A stretch of DNA of 64,000 nucleotides from Winogradskyella forsetii (GCF_013394595.1 NZ_CP053348.1:744001-808000), one strand, 5' to 3'. Positions 17,615 to 27,878 are shown, counted from the first letter of the stretch. A program made the numbers and translations. The notes: a model not told the origin generated them from the letters alone.

Positions 17615-18160
17615 TTAAGCTTTCGTAATAATTTCAGCCAATAGTTTTTTGGATCTCAACAATTTAACTTTCACATTATTGATGGGTTCATTAAGTTCTT
17701 CCGAAATTTCCTTGTAGCTCAATTCTTGAAAATATCTTAAATTAATTACTTCCTGATAATGAGGTTTTAGTTTTTTTATGTCTCGCAAAAGATTGGCGAG
17801 ATTTTGTTCTTTGATAATTTTATCTTCTGGTGTTGGCGAATCATCAACAATATCAAAGAAATTATCATCATTATCTTTTGAGGTGTTATTGATTAACTTT
17901 TTCTGTTTTCGGATTAAATCAATATGAATATTTTTCGAAATTGTAATCAACCAGGTCTTAAATTTATAAGCGTCGTTATAAGTGCCAATCTTGTCAAAAG
18001 CTTTAGAAAATGTTTGGATTGTGATGTCTTCAGCATCATTTTCGTTTAGTGTTCTTTTGAGCTGAAATGCATATACATCGTTCCAAAAAGTATCGAGAAG
18101 AAAATTAAACGCGGTTTGTTCTTTGTTTTTGGCTTTGTTTATGGCGTCTTTTACTTCCAA
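17615..18160 (-). CDS. RNA polymerase sigma-70 family (ECF-type) factor
   Basis: This 181-residue protein has a region 2 segment (NDAEDITIQTFSKAF and TYNDAYKFKTWLITISKN) and a region 4 helix-turn-helix (LKPHYQEVINLRYFQELSYKEI), as in ECF sigma factors. The only in-frame start after an upstream stop is a TTG at 18160, which overlaps the end of the glycosyltransferase gene by ten bases. It therefore depends on translation of the glycosyltransferase. No anti-sigma gene follows. What it controls is unknown. Confidence 0.9.
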   Translation of the reverse strand: MEVKDAINKAKNKEQTAFNFLLDTFWNDVYAFQLKRTLNENDAEDITIQTFSKAFDKIGTYNDAYKFKTWLITISKNIHIDLIRKQKKLINNTSKDNDDNFFDIVDDSPTPEDKIIKEQNLANLLRDIKKLKPHYQEVINLRYFQELSYKEISEELNEPINNVKVKLLRSKKLLAEIITKA

Positions 18161-19263
18161 TGTTTGGGTTTAGATATCAGATTAGCAATAAAGATACTTA
18201 ATTGTAAACTAATTAAAAATAATTCTAAAATTGGAGCGAGGATAATGAGGTCGGTTTCTTCGAGTTTTTTAGCCGTAATTCCGAAACTGAGCCACTGGAT
18301 TATAAATCTTAAGCTGATGAATGCCACAACCCAATACCATGTGAATCCTATAATTAATAGTGAAATTGCAAGCATCCAAAATAACAATTGGGTCGCGTAA
18401 AATAAACCTAATAAAAGTTTATGCTTCAATTTATAAAATGAAGCCGTACTAATATGTCTTCGTTTTTGAAGTGTCCATGCTTTAAAAGACGATTTTGGCT
18501 CAGAAACCGTAAAACTTTCTGTTGTGAAACACAACGCTGTGTTTGATGCATTCGCAACTTCGTTAATAAATAGGTCATCATCGCCAGACTTAATTGCCAT
18601 ATGATTGTTGAAGCCACTGTTATTAAAAAACAATTCTTTTCTATAAGCCAAATTACGACCAACTCCCATATAAGTTATACCCAACTGTGCATAGGAAAAA
18701 TATTGCAGAGCAGTCATTACGGTCTCAAAACGAATGAGTTTATTCAGAAAAGAAAACTTCTTTTTGGCATAAGCACCATATCCTAAAACTATTGATTTTT
18801 CATTTGAGAAATTTCCACTTAAATGGGCCAACCATTGCTCAGAATTTGGCACACAGTCTGCATCAGTAAAAACTAAGAAATCATGTTTAGAAGCTTTTAT
18901 TCCTAGTGTAAGTGCGTATTTTTTATTTCCCCAGAATGCTTCGCTAACTTTTACATCCACAACTTTGATATTATTATGTTTGGATGAAAAATCCTTCATA
19001 ACGTCTAAGGTGTCATCAAAAGAACTGTCGTTGACCAATACAATTTCGAAATTGGAATAGGCTTGATTTAATATAGAAGGAAGATTTTTCCTTAAATTCT
19101 CCGCTTCATTTTTAGCACAGATAATTAGGGAAATGGGAACTTCTTTTTTAAATCTTGTTTCAGCACGCTTGATGCCAAAAGAGAATAAAAAGCTCAGATA
19201 ATAAATTATTTGAATACTAACAACTGCAATAAATGCATAAAATAGTATTAAGGGAAGAGTCAT
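18151..19263 (-). CDS. Family 2 glycosyltransferase, membrane bound
   Basis: The 370-residue protein has an N-terminal transmembrane helix, a GT-A catalytic domain (ISLIICAKNEAENLRKNL, VNDSSFDDT, the metal-binding VFTDADC, then QKRRHIST in place of QxxRW) and about three C-terminal transmembrane helices. This layout is typical of processive or lipid-linked GT2 enzymes acting on the cytosolic face. The acceptor is unknown. It lies six bases downstream of a small membrane-protein gene and overlaps the following sigma-factor gene, forming a three-gene unit. Confidence 0.92.
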   Translation of the reverse strand: MTLPLILFYAFIAVVSIQIIYYLSFLFSFGIKRAETRFKKEVPISLIICAKNEAENLRKNLPSILNQAYSNFEIVLVNDSSFDDTLDVMKDFSSKHNNIKVVDVKVSEAFWGNKKYALTLGIKASKHDFLVFTDADCVPNSEQWLAHLSGNFSNEKSIVLGYGAYAKKKFSFLNKLIRFETVMTALQYFSYAQLGITYMGVGRNLAYRKELFFNNSGFNNHMAIKSGDDDLFINEVANASNTALCFTTESFTVSEPKSSFKAWTLQKRRHISTASFYKLKHKLLLGLFYATQLLFWMLAISLLIIGFTWYWVVAFISLRFIIQWLSFGITAKKLEETDLIILAPILELFLISLQLSIFIANLISKPKHWK

Positions 19264-19269
19264 TAACGC

Positions 19270-19473
19270 CTACGAATGTTGAGGTTCGTTACAGTCTTTG
19301 TATTGGTCTGGAGTTTTACCACAAAAACCACAAGATTCTCCTTCTTTATTAAGCATTGGATTTTGGCTTGCACAAGTACCAGCAAATTTACCGTCTTTTT
19401 TAGCCCAAATTTTTATAGCAATTCCTCCGACTGCTAAAGCTAATAATCCCAATGTAAGTAAAAGTAGTTTCAT
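19270..19473 (-). CDS. Small membrane protein with cysteine-rich tail
   Basis: The 67-residue product has one N-terminal hydrophobic segment (about residues 2-24) and a polar tail with cysteines in GTCASQNP, SCGFCGK and KDCNEP. The CGFC pair could bind metal or form a disulfide. I do not recognise a named family; similar proteins in flavobacteria are annotated as membrane or secreted proteins. It is six bases upstream of the glycosyltransferase gene. Confidence 0.75.
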   Translation of the reverse strand: MKLLLLTLGLLALAVGGIAIKIWAKKDGKFAGTCASQNPMLNKEGESCGFCGKTPDQYKDCNEPQHS

Positions 19474-19694
19474 CTGGTAATATCTATTGTTTTTAATTGT
19501 CAGATGGAAGATTTTTAATAGTCATTCCGTTCTATAATTTCGATTCAACTAAAAAATGTTTCCTGCTAACGCTTAAATTTGATGCAAAGATAATGTTTTT
19601 ACATTTAATTTCTAATCAATTTTGTTGTGACTTAACTCCTTGATCTTGTGTCTTATTGGTATTAATCAATTTATTATTAACTAATTAATCAAAT

Positions 19695-20381
19695 ATGAAA
19701 AAATTATTTGCAGAGTTCTTCGGAACGTTTTGGCTTGTATTTGGAGGTTGTGGTAGTGCAATATTTGCTGCCGGAATTCCAGATTTGGGAATTGGATTTG
19801 TAGGCGTCGCTTTGGCATTTGGTCTTACAGTATTAACCATGGCTTATGCCGTTGGTCATGTCTCTGGTGCACATTTTAATCCTGCAGTGTCCATTGGTTT
19901 ATGGGCTGGAGGAAAATTTGAAGCTAAGGATTTGTTAGGTTATATTGTCGCACAGGTTATTGGGGCTATAGCTGCGGCAAGCGTATTATACCTTGTTGTT
20001 TCTGGGAAATCTGGATTTGAAGGTGTTGGTGGCTTTGCGGCCAATGGCTATGGCGAATTATCTCCAGACGGTTATAATATGGTTTCTGCCTTAATAGCAG
20101 AATTTATTTTAACAGCATTCTTTCTATTGGTTATTTTGGGAAGTACTTATCCTAAAGCGCCTAAAGGTTTTGCTGGAATCGCTATTGGTTTGGCTTTGGT
20201 GCTTATTCATTTAATTAGTATTCCTATTACTAATACCTCTGTAAATCCTGCGCGCTCTTTAAGTCAGGCGTTATTTGCAGATGGTTCTTATTTATCTCAA
20301 GTTTGGTTGTTTTGGGTTGCACCAATTGCTGGAGCCATTGCAGGTGGTCTTATTCATAAAACCTTGTTTTCTAAGGACTAG
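19695..20381 (+). CDS. aqpZ: Aquaporin Z
   Basis: The 228-residue channel protein has both NPA motifs: GAHFNPAVS (N62) and TSVNPARSL near residue 185. It has six hydrophobic segments. The second motif is followed by a residue pattern typical of water-selective AqpZ rather than glycerol channels. It sits alone between minus-strand units and ends at a strong bidirectional hairpin at 20402-20437. Confidence 0.94.
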   Translation: MKKLFAEFFGTFWLVFGGCGSAIFAAGIPDLGIGFVGVALAFGLTVLTMAYAVGHVSGAHFNPAVSIGLWAGGKFEAKDLLGYIVAQVIGAIAAASVLYLVVSGKSGFEGVGGFAANGYGELSPDGYNMVSALIAEFILTAFFLLVILGSTYPKAPKGFAGIAIGLALVLIHLISIPITNTSVNPARSLSQALFADGSYLSQVWLFWVAPIAGAIAGGLIHKTLFSKD

Positions 20382-20401
20382 TTTAGAATATATTTATCAA
20401 T

Positions 20402-20437
20402 AAAAGAGGCGCAATAATTGATTATTACGCCTCTTTT
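20402..20437. terminator. Bidirectional terminator
   Basis: AAAAGAGGCG and CGCCTCTTTT form a 10-bp perfect stem with T tracts on both strands. It lies between the convergent aqpZ and anti-sigma genes. Confidence 0.88.
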
Positions 20438-20468
20438 TGGATTAATTAAATGTGTAATTAATAAAGTC

Positions 20469-21260
20469 TTATTCTTCTTTTAAAGAAATTTCTGCAACTT
20501 CAGTGTCATTTTCGTTCGCATTGTCGCCTTTTGTACCAATTTTAATACTCAATGCCAATGCATCTTCCATATATGGAATTTGTTTCAACTTACGATCAGA
20601 TTCATCCAAAATACCTAAGTTAACCATACGGTCTTGCAGCTCAGCCCAAATCTGGTACTGCTGCTCTTTTGGTAATTGAGGTAATGTAATGACATCAATC
20701 ATTGACGTTTTTTCAACAGGATTAATGTAAGCTACTGTTTTTAAATCCTTCGCACGATCGTTACCATTGAAAACATATTTCTTAGCATCAGGATTGTTAA
20801 GCTTCAATAATTCTTTAGATAACTCGTCTAATTTAGAATTGTTGTTTTCAATATCGCTTCGTAGATCAAAAATTTCTTCCACTACAACATTGTTTTCATT
20901 ATTCAACTCTACATTTTTCTGATATAGCATAAACGATGTTGCAGCAAATAATACGGCTGCAGCACTAGCAGCTATGCTCAACCAAGAGGTCTTTCTTTTC
21001 TGCACCAATTGAATCACTTTAGTGTCATTAGTGTCATCTAAGGCTTCTAAAATGTCGTTTAAAATATGGTTTGGTACATCAACAGCTCCTGCTTTTGTTA
21101 CAATTTCTAGATTATCCTGAAGTTTTTCATAAGCTTGTGCAACTTCTGGATACGTAGAAATAAAGTGTTCAACTTCTTTGGATTCTTCCAAAGATGTGTC
21201 TCCAACCAAATACTTATTAAGTAAGTTGGATTTCAAAAAGATTTGTAATTTATTTTCCAT
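20469..21260 (-). CDS. Anti-sigma factor, RskA-like
   Basis: The 263-residue product has an N-terminal cytosolic domain resembling zinc-less anti-sigma domains, one transmembrane helix (about residues 93-113), a coiled-coil segment (about 114-150) and a C-terminal RskA-like domain with VEKTSMIDVITLPQLPKEQQYQIWAE. It would hold the ECF sigma factor encoded just upstream (21272-21805) at the membrane. The ATG at 21260 is preferred; a TTG at 21266 adds two residues. The gap to the sigma gene is 11 bases. Confidence 0.9.
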   Translation of the reverse strand: MENKLQIFLKSNLLNKYLVGDTSLEESKEVEHFISTYPEVAQAYEKLQDNLEIVTKAGAVDVPNHILNDILEALDDTNDTKVIQLVQKRKTSWLSIAASAAAVLFAATSFMLYQKNVELNNENNVVVEEIFDLRSDIENNNSKLDELSKELLKLNNPDAKKYVFNGNDRAKDLKTVAYINPVEKTSMIDVITLPQLPKEQQYQIWAELQDRMVNLGILDESDRKLKQIPYMEDALALSIKIGTKGDNANENDTEVAEISLKEE

Positions 21261-21271
21261 GATCAAATATT

Positions 21272-21805
21272 TTATGGATTGTAAACTTTTTTAAGTTCAC
21301 GCAATCCTATTTTTAATCTAGATTTAATAGTGCCAAGTGGAATATCTAATTCGTCGCTGGCTTCTTGTTGTGTCATACCTTGAAAAAACAAAGCATCTAA
21401 CACAATTTGATATTTTTCTTCTAGTGTCCCAACATGTTCTTTGATGTCCATGACATCTTGGTTAAAATTTGTTGTTGGTAAGATATATACGTTGGAAGTA
21501 TCAATTTGGATTTCTTTATGGTAACGATTATTAAAACTCCTTAGCTTATCTATGGCTGTATTTCTTGCAATACGAAAGAGCCATGTAAAGAGTTTTGCCT
21601 TGGAAGCATCATACTTTGAAGCGTTTTTCCATACCTTAATAAAAGTTTCCTGCAGGGCATCTTGTGCGACCTCCTCATTAACTGTAATTTTTAAGATCAC
21701 ACCATAAAGACTGTTCGAATAATTTTCGTAAAGTAAATTTAGCGCACGTTTATCTCCTTTCTGAAGATAGTCGATGATTTTTTGTTCTGTAGGTGAAATA
21801 CTCAA
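21272..21805 (-). CDS. ECF sigma factor (partner of the RskA-like anti-sigma)
   Basis: This 177-residue sigma-70-family protein has region 2 (YENYSNSLYGVILKI and ETFIKVWKNASKYDASKAKL) and region 4 (FQGMTQQEASDELDIPLGTIKSRL). The only supported start is a TTG at 21805, as an in-frame stop lies just upstream. It is followed by the anti-sigma gene, the standard order for such pairs. A stress-response role is usual for this group but cannot be seen here. Confidence 0.93.
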   Translation of the reverse strand: MSISPTEQKIIDYLQKGDKRALNLLYENYSNSLYGVILKITVNEEVAQDALQETFIKVWKNASKYDASKAKLFTWLFRIARNTAIDKLRSFNNRYHKEIQIDTSNVYILPTTNFNQDVMDIKEHVGTLEEKYQIVLDALFFQGMTQQEASDELDIPLGTIKSRLKIGLRELKKVYNP

Positions 21806-21970
21806 ACTGTTAAAATCTTATTTTTTTATTTTTAAAACGTCCAAAATTGAATTACGAACGTAAATATACTTAATTACACCATATAATGGTGCTCAATATA
21901 AAATATTAGAATAGTTTTATCTTCGTAAGAGGTTGATTAATAGCATTTTCAAAAAAAATTGTTCTAAACA

Positions 21971-22000
21971 CAAAAGTCACAATCTATATTGTGACTTTTG
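21971..22000 (-). terminator. Terminator of the aminotransferase-murB unit
   Basis: CAAAAGTCACAAT and ATTGTGACTTTTG form a 13-bp perfect stem immediately downstream of the murB stop codon. The tail on the minus strand is only moderately T-rich (TGTTT). Confidence 0.8.
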
Positions 22001-22002
22001 TT

Positions 22003-23016
22003 TTATATGATATTAACTTCAGTTTCAATATTGATATTAAACAATCGTTTTACTGTAATTTGTATTAATTGCGCCAATTCAAAAATTTCTTTTCCATTGG
22101 CATTACCATAATTAACTAAAACCAAGGCTTGTTTATTGTGTACACCATAATCTTTAAACCGCTTTCCTTTAAAACCCGCCTTTTCAATAAGCCAACCAGC
22201 TGGAATTTTTACGGCTGCTTCTGATATTTTATAGGAAGGTACATCTGGAAAATTACCTTCTAATTCCTGGAATTCTTCAGCCGAAATTATTGGATTCTTA
22301 AAAAAACTGCCACTATTTCCAATCTCTTTAGGATCTGGTAATTTACTTTGTCTAATGGCGATTACAGCATTCGAAATGTCTTGGATGGTTGGATTTTCAA
22401 CACCATTGGATTCCAATTCGTTTTTAATAATACCATAATCGGTGTGTAATTGATGATTAACTTTAGTCAGTTCAAGGTTGACGCTTGTAATGATATATTG
22501 GCCTTTCAGATTTTGTTTGAAAACAGATTCCCTATACCCAAAATTGCAATCCGATTTAGAAAAAGTTTTTAACGATTGATTAGCTATGTTTATGGCTTCA
22601 CAACTCACAAAAATATCTTTCAACTCCACGCCGTAAGCACCAATATTCTGAATAGGGGCCGTGCCAATATTGCCAGGAATTAAGGATAAATTTTCAATGC
22701 CTCCATAGTTGCGCTCCAAACACCACAATACAAAATTGTGCCAGTTTTCGCCAGCCATAGCTTTTACAATGACCGTGTTTTCAGTTTCACTTACAACTTC
22801 AATACCTTTTAAGTTAATATGAAGCACCAGAGCTTCGATGTCTTTAGTTAACAACATATTGCTTCCGCCGCTTAAAACAAATAGGGGCTTTTGATGATAA
22901 TCCTTCAAAACACTTTTTAGGGTTTTAATGGAAGTGACATCACAATAAGATTGTGCTTTAGCTTCAATACCAAAGGTATTATATGGTTTTAATGAAGCAT
23001 TCTTAATTATGGACAT
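22003..23016 (-). CDS. murB: UDP-N-acetylenolpyruvoylglucosamine reductase
   Basis: MurB makes UDP-N-acetylmuramate with NADPH and FAD. The 337-residue protein has the FAD-binding LSGGSNML, then LSLIPGNIGTAPIQNIGAYG, and the catalytic serine segment NSGSFFKNP, followed by IPAGWLIEKAGFKG. All are hallmarks of MurB. The start codon overlaps the stop of the upstream aminotransferase gene by one base (TAATG). Confidence 0.96.
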   Translation of the reverse strand: MSIIKNASLKPYNTFGIEAKAQSYCDVTSIKTLKSVLKDYHQKPLFVLSGGSNMLLTKDIEALVLHINLKGIEVVSETENTVIVKAMAGENWHNFVLWCLERNYGGIENLSLIPGNIGTAPIQNIGAYGVELKDIFVSCEAINIANQSLKTFSKSDCNFGYRESVFKQNLKGQYIITSVNLELTKVNHQLHTDYGIIKNELESNGVENPTIQDISNAVIAIRQSKLPDPKEIGNSGSFFKNPIISAEEFQELEGNFPDVPSYKISEAAVKIPAGWLIEKAGFKGKRFKDYGVHNKQALVLVNYGNANGKEIFELAQLIQITVKRLFNINIETEVNII

Positions 23017-24206
23017 TAGTCTTTATATACTTTTAAAGCTTCTTCTAAGATTTTTACCGAAATTCTTAAGCTTTCTTCGTTTAAAACATAAGCAATACGT
23101 ATTTGGTTCAATCCAACACCAGGTGTAGAGTAGAAGCCTGCCGCAGGAGCAACCATAACGGTATCATTATTATAATCAAATGATTCCAATAGCCATTTGG
23201 CAAAATCATCAGTGTTTTTTACTGGTAATTCTGCAATACAGTAAAAAGCACCATTAGGTTTGGCCACTTTTACGCCTTCTATTTTTTCTAAGGCTTCGAT
23301 CAGTGTATTTCTACGTTTAACATATTCTGCCTTTACGTCATCAAAATAACTTTGAGGTGTTTCTAAAGCCGCTTCACTTGCGATTTGAGCTAATGTTGGT
23401 GGACTCAATCTTGCTTGGGCAAATTTTAAAGCTGTCTTTATGACCGCTTTATTTTTAGAAACCAAATAGCCAATTCGTGCGCCACACATACTGTAACGTT
23501 TAGAGACCGAATCGATGACGATGGCATGTTCTTCTAATCCAGGTTCTTGCAAAATGGAATAATGTTCAATACCATCGTAAACAAACTCCCTGTAAACTTC
23601 GTCTGCAATTAAAAACAAATCGTGTTTTTTTACGATGGCTGCTAGTTTTTTAATTTCGGCTTTAGAATATAAATAGCCAGTTGGATTTCCTGGATTGCAA
23701 ATTAAAATGGCTTTGGTTTTTGGAGTAATGAGTTTTTCAAATTCTTCAATTGGAGGTAGTGCAAAATTATCTTCAATCTTGGATATTACGGGAACCACAT
23801 TTACACCTGAGGCATTCGAAAACCCATTATAATTGGCGTAAAATGGCTCAGGAATGATGATTTCATCACCTTCGTCCATGATACTTCCAAAGGCGAATAA
23901 AAGTGCTTCACTTCCTCCTGTAGTAACAATGATGTCATTGTGGGTAACGTTAATGGAATTACGCTTATAATATTCAGCGATTTTTATTCTATAACTTTCG
24001 GCACCTTCAGATCGGCTATAGGCTATAGTTTCAAGATTCTGATTTTTAATTGCATCGAGAGCCACTTGCGGCGTTTTTATATCTGGTTGACCAATATTTA
24101 GGTAATATATGTTTTTGCCTTGTTTATGGGCTTCTTCAGCATATGGTACCAATTTTCTTATTGGCGATTCTGGCATGTTAGTACCTTTGTTTGAAATTTT
24201 TGGCAT
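23016..24206 (-). CDS. Class I/II pyridoxal-phosphate aminotransferase
   Basis: The 396-residue PLP enzyme of fold type I has LNIGQPDIKTP near the N-terminus, ICNPGNPTG (169-177), IADEVYREF, and the Schiff-base lysine in SVSKRYSMCGARIG (K236). It belongs to the aspartate/aromatic aminotransferase group; the substrate cannot be fixed from sequence. It is coupled to murB, but the link is probably transcriptional only. Confidence 0.92.
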   Translation of the reverse strand: MPKISNKGTNMPESPIRKLVPYAEEAHKQGKNIYYLNIGQPDIKTPQVALDAIKNQNLETIAYSRSEGAESYRIKIAEYYKRNSINVTHNDIIVTTGGSEALLFAFGSIMDEGDEIIIPEPFYANYNGFSNASGVNVVPVISKIEDNFALPPIEEFEKLITPKTKAILICNPGNPTGYLYSKAEIKKLAAIVKKHDLFLIADEVYREFVYDGIEHYSILQEPGLEEHAIVIDSVSKRYSMCGARIGYLVSKNKAVIKTALKFAQARLSPPTLAQIASEAALETPQSYFDDVKAEYVKRRNTLIEALEKIEGVKVAKPNGAFYCIAELPVKNTDDFAKWLLESFDYNNDTVMVAPAAGFYSTPGVGLNQIRIAYVLNEESLRISVKILEEALKVYKD

Positions 24207-24267
24207 TTGAATGATTTTTTTAAAATGCTAAGGTCTGAAAATTCTAAAGTAATTCTGAAAAAAATGA

Positions 24268-24302
24268 CTAAAAAAAAAGAGTCCTCAACCAGAGAACTCT
24301 TT
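24268..24302 (-). terminator. Intrinsic terminator of the DUF1573 gene
   Basis: AAAGAGT and ACTCTTT arms (24276-24282 and 24296-24302) are followed on the minus strand by eight T residues. It lies 25 bases downstream of the stop codon at 24328. Confidence 0.82.
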
Positions 24303-24327
24303 AATTGTTTATATTATTATAATTGAA

Positions 24328-24756
24328 TTATTGCTCAATCATACTTTTTTCTTTCTTTTCTAAAACACTGGTCTTATTAGAATCGACCACTAAACCTTTT
24401 ATTTTTAAGGCTACGGTTGGTGTTTCAGCATTTGAGAACACAGTTATGGTCTTTCTAATCGGATTAACCCTTTTAGTATCGTATTTCACTTCAATCTCAC
24501 CTGTTTCTCCTGGCATAATTGGACCGTCTGGCTTTTTAGGCACTGTACAACCGCAAGTCGATTTTACGTTAGAGATAACTAAAGGCGCGTTACCAGTATT
24601 GGTAAACTCAAATGTTCTAACGCCATCAGCACCTTTTTCAATAGTACCATAGTCAATTACGTCGGTCTTAAACTCTATTTTCGCTACTTTCTCTTGAGCA
24701 AAAGAACCAAAACTCATTAATCCTACAAATAAAACTGCTATTAAATTTTTCATCAT
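24328..24756 (-). CDS. DUF1573 secreted protein
   Basis: The 142-residue protein has a signal peptide (MMKNLIAVLFVGLMSFGSFAQ) and one DUF1573 domain with FEFTNTGNAPLVISNVKSTCGCTVP, an Ig-like beta sandwich common in Bacteroidota envelopes. The function of the family is not established. The gene has its own promoter and terminator. An ATG three bases downstream could also serve as the start. Confidence 0.92.
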   Translation of the reverse strand: MMKNLIAVLFVGLMSFGSFAQEKVAKIEFKTDVIDYGTIEKGADGVRTFEFTNTGNAPLVISNVKSTCGCTVPKKPDGPIMPGETGEIEVKYDTKRVNPIRKTITVFSNAETPTVALKIKGLVVDSNKTSVLEKKEKSMIEQ

Positions 24757-24778
24757 TTTTAATTTAAAATTGATTATT

Positions 24779-24810
24779 CAAAACTACTTACTTTTTCCTT
24801 CCCATCAAAA
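24779..24810 (-). promoter_or_regulatory. Bacteroidota-type promoter of the DUF1573 gene
   Basis: On the minus strand TTTTG (24810-24806), 19 bases, then TAGTTTTG (24786-24779), fits the TTG-N19-TAnnTTTG consensus. Its -7 element is 23 bases upstream of the start codon. Confidence 0.75.
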
Positions 24811-25047
24811 TTTATTAGATGTAATACACTTCATTTAACAGATTTTATGGTTTTACAACCTATATTCTTACACTAATAATTTTTCAAAAAAGGAATTATA
24901 CCAAATGAATTTTGAAATGATTGAAAAGAAATTTGAATTATTTTTTCTTTGTATGAAATATGAAATAAGAAACCTAATCATAGCCTGAGTTACCATGCTA
25001 TTTTTTACTGAAATACAAAGGAAATAGAAACAAATTTATTCAGTTAT
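24811..25047. other. Gene-free spacer between divergent promoters
   Basis: Part of the 354-base gap between the DUF1573 gene and valS. Apart from the two promoters at its ends I see only AT-rich sequence, with no hairpin or open frame that looks real. Confidence 0.6.
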
Positions 25048-25080
25048 TTTGACATTTATTTGGTATTATAAGTACTTTTG
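25048..25080 (+). promoter_or_regulatory. Promoter of valS, decides its start codon
   Basis: TTTG at 25048-25051, a 21-base spacer, and TACTTTTG at 25073-25080 match the Bacteroidota consensus. Transcription would begin near 25087, which excludes a TTG start at 25078 and supports the ATG at 25111. Confidence 0.8.
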
Positions 25081-25110
25081 TCAGTTACATTACAAAAACA
25101 ATACCAAAAT

Positions 25111-27741
25111 ATGGAAATTCCATCTAAATATAACGCAACGTCAGTAGAAAATAAGTGGTACGACTACTGGATGCAGCACAATTACTTTCATTCTACTCCA
25201 GACGAGAGAGAGCCCTATACTATTGTAATTCCGCCACCTAACGTAACGGGAATTTTGCATATGGGACACATGTTGAACAATACTATTCAAGATGTATTGA
25301 TTCGACGTGCTCGTTTATTAGGCAAAAATGCGTGTTGGGTACCTGGTACAGATCACGCCTCTATTGCTACAGAAGCGAAAGTTGTTGCTAAATTAAAGGC
25401 TGATGGTATTGATAAAAATGATTTATCACGCGAGGAATTTTTAGAACATGCTTGGGAATGGACAGAAGAATACGGTGGCGTTATCCTAGAACAACTAAAA
25501 AAATTGGGATGCTCCTGTGATTGGGATAGAACCAAATTCACCATGGATGACGATATGTCTGAGGCTGTAATTAAGGTATTTGTGGATTTATACAACAAAG
25601 GCTTGATTTATAGAGGTTACCGTATGGTCAATTGGGATCCTGAAGCACAAACTACATTGTCTGATGAAGAAGTGATTCATGTTGAAAAACAAGGTTTACT
25701 CTATTATTTAGAATATAAGGTTGAAGGAAGTGATCAAAAACTAACCATTGCCACTACTAGACCAGAAACTATTTTTGGAGATACTGCTATTTGTATAAAT
25801 CCAAACGATGAACGTTTCGCACATTTAAAAGGGAAAAAAGCGATTGTACCTATTTGTGGAAGAGTGATTCCGATTATTGAAGATGACTATGTAGATGTTG
25901 AATTTGGTACAGGTTGCCTTAAAGTAACACCTGCTCACGATGAAAATGATAAGGTTTTAGGCGATAAGCACAATCTCGAGGTCGTTGATATTTTCAATGA
26001 CGACGCCAGTTTGAATAGTTATGGGATGCACTACGAAGGACAAGACCGGTTTTTAGTAAGAAAGGGTATTGTAAAAGAATTGGAAGACGCAGGTATTTTA
26101 GTGAAAACTGAAAACCATATCAATAAAGTAGGAACATCAGAACGGACAAAAGCCGTAATCGAACCAAGATTAAGTGACCAATGGTTTTTGAAAATGGAAG
26201 ATTTGGCAAAACCAGCTATCGATGCCGTTTTAAAATCTGGAGATGTCAAACTTTTTCCAAAGAAATTTGAAAATACCTATCGCCACTGGATGGAGAATAT
26301 TCGTGACTGGAATATTTCGCGCCAATTACTATGGGGACAACAGATTCCTGCATACTTCTATGGTGATGGGAAGGAAGATTTTGTCGTTGCGGAATCCATT
26401 GAAAAAGCAGTAGAATTAGCAAGAACAGCTTCAAACAACGAACAATTGACAGCTGATGACATAACCCAAGATTCTGATGCGTTAGACACATGGTTTTCAT
26501 CTTGGCTTTGGCCAATGAGTGTTTTCGATGGTATCCGTAATCCTGAAAACGAGGAAATAAAATATTATTATCCTACCAACGATTTAGTGACTGGACCAGA
26601 TATTTTATTCTTTTGGGTGGCACGTATGATTATTGCGGGCTACGAATACAAAGACGAAAAACCATTTGAAAATGTTTATTTAACGGGATTAGTTAGAGAT
26701 AAACAGAGGCGAAAAATGTCTAAGTCTCTGGGCAATTCACCAGATGCTTTAAAACTTATTGAAGAATATACTGCAGATGGGGTAAGAGTAGGTTTGTTAT
26801 TGAGCTCTGCGGCCGGAAATGATTTAATGTTTGATGAAGCACTTTGCCAGCAAGGAAGAGGTTTTGGAAATAAGATTTGGAATGCTTTTCAATTAACTAA
26901 CCTATGGGAAGTTGCAGATATTGAGCAGCCTAATTCTAGCAAAATAGCGATAGAATGGTACGAAGCCAAGTTTCAATCCGTTTTGATAGAAATAGAAGAT
27001 CATTTTAGCAAATACAGATTAAGTGACGCTTTAATGTCTATTTACAAGTTAATTTATGATGACTTTTGTGGATGGATGTTAGAAATGGTAAAACCAGCTT
27101 ACCAGCAACCCATTGACAGAACAACATATGAAAAGGTAATGTCGATTTTTGAAGATAACTTAAAAATCGTTCATCCATTTATGCCATTCTTAACGGAAGA
27201 TATTTGGCAATATATTAAAGAACGCTCACCTGAAGACGCTTTAATAATAGCCAAATGGCCAGAAGCAAAACCAATAAATGAAACTTTGATTTCAGAATTT
27301 GAGTTCGCTTCCGAAGTTATTTCAGGAATCAGAAATATCAGAAAACAAAAGAATATTGCGTTTAAAGATGCGATTGGGTTTTCGGTTGTAAATAATGAAC
27401 ATGTTGCCAATACCTTTGATGAAGTGATTTCAAAACTAGGAAATTTGGAAAGCTTCGAATATGTCACAGAGGCTGTTGAGGGTGCATTAACCTATAGGGT
27501 AAAATCGAATGAATATTTTATTCCTATGGAAGGGAGTATTGATGTGGAGGCTGAAATTAAAAAGTTGACCGAAGAGTTGACTTATACAGAAGGTTTTTTG
27601 AAATCTGTACAAAAGAAATTATCTAACGAACGATTTGTTGCTGGTGCACCAGAACAAGTGGTGGCTTCAGAGAAAAAGAAAGAAGCGGATGCTTTGGCTA
27701 AGATTGAAACGATTCAGGCTAGTTTGGCCAGTTTAAAATAA
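25111..27741 (+). CDS. valS: Valyl-tRNA synthetase
   Basis: The 876-residue class I aminoacyl-tRNA synthetase has the HIGH-type motif in [15 protein letters not shown], an editing domain with [13 protein letters not shown], the KMSKS motif in [13 protein letters not shown], the anticodon-binding region, and a C-terminal coiled coil ([25 protein letters not shown]). Length is normal for the family. The start is ATG 25111, beginning [10 protein letters not shown], because the promoter lies over the upstream TTG. It is a single-gene unit. Confidence 0.97.
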   Translation: MEIPSKYNATSVENKWYDYWMQHNYFHSTPDEREPYTIVIPPPNVTGILHMGHMLNNTIQDVLIRRARLLGKNACWVPGTDHASIATEAKVVAKLKADGIDKNDLSREEFLEHAWEWTEEYGGVILEQLKKLGCSCDWDRTKFTMDDDMSEAVIKVFVDLYNKGLIYRGYRMVNWDPEAQTTLSDEEVIHVEKQGLLYYLEYKVEGSDQKLTIATTRPETIFGDTAICINPNDERFAHLKGKKAIVPICGRVIPIIEDDYVDVEFGTGCLKVTPAHDENDKVLGDKHNLEVVDIFNDDASLNSYGMHYEGQDRFLVRKGIVKELEDAGILVKTENHINKVGTSERTKAVIEPRLSDQWFLKMEDLAKPAIDAVLKSGDVKLFPKKFENTYRHWMENIRDWNISRQLLWGQQIPAYFYGDGKEDFVVAESIEKAVELARTASNNEQLTADDITQDSDALDTWFSSWLWPMSVFDGIRNPENEEIKYYYPTNDLVTGPDILFFWVARMIIAGYEYKDEKPFENVYLTGLVRDKQRRKMSKSLGNSPDALKLIEEYTADGVRVGLLLSSAAGNDLMFDEALCQQGRGFGNKIWNAFQLTNLWEVADIEQPNSSKIAIEWYEAKFQSVLIEIEDHFSKYRLSDALMSIYKLIYDDFCGWMLEMVKPAYQQPIDRTTYEKVMSIFEDNLKIVHPFMPFLTEDIWQYIKERSPEDALIIAKWPEAKPINETLISEFEFASEVISGIRNIRKQKNIAFKDAIGFSVVNNEHVANTFDEVISKLGNLESFEYVTEAVEGALTYRVKSNEYFIPMEGSIDVEAEIKKLTEELTYTEGFLKSVQKKLSNERFVAGAPEQVVASEKKKEADALAKIETIQASLASLK

Positions 27742-27756
27742 TTAAGGAATTTTTAA

Positions 27757-27786
27757 CCTGCAAGGTTGCAAATAAAACCTTGCAGG
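27757..27786. repeat. Hairpin, family E
   Basis: CCTGCAAGGTT and AACCTTGCAGG form an 11-bp perfect stem 15 bases after valS. It is the short form of the element at 9483-9557 and probably acts as a terminator. Confidence 0.7.
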
Positions 27787-27878
27787 ATGCTGTTGCACAC
27801 AGACCAGAATTTTTTCGAATAAATATAATGAAGTCTATACTCTAACCTCTAAAAGCGAAGCGATCTTAAGTCTATTCA

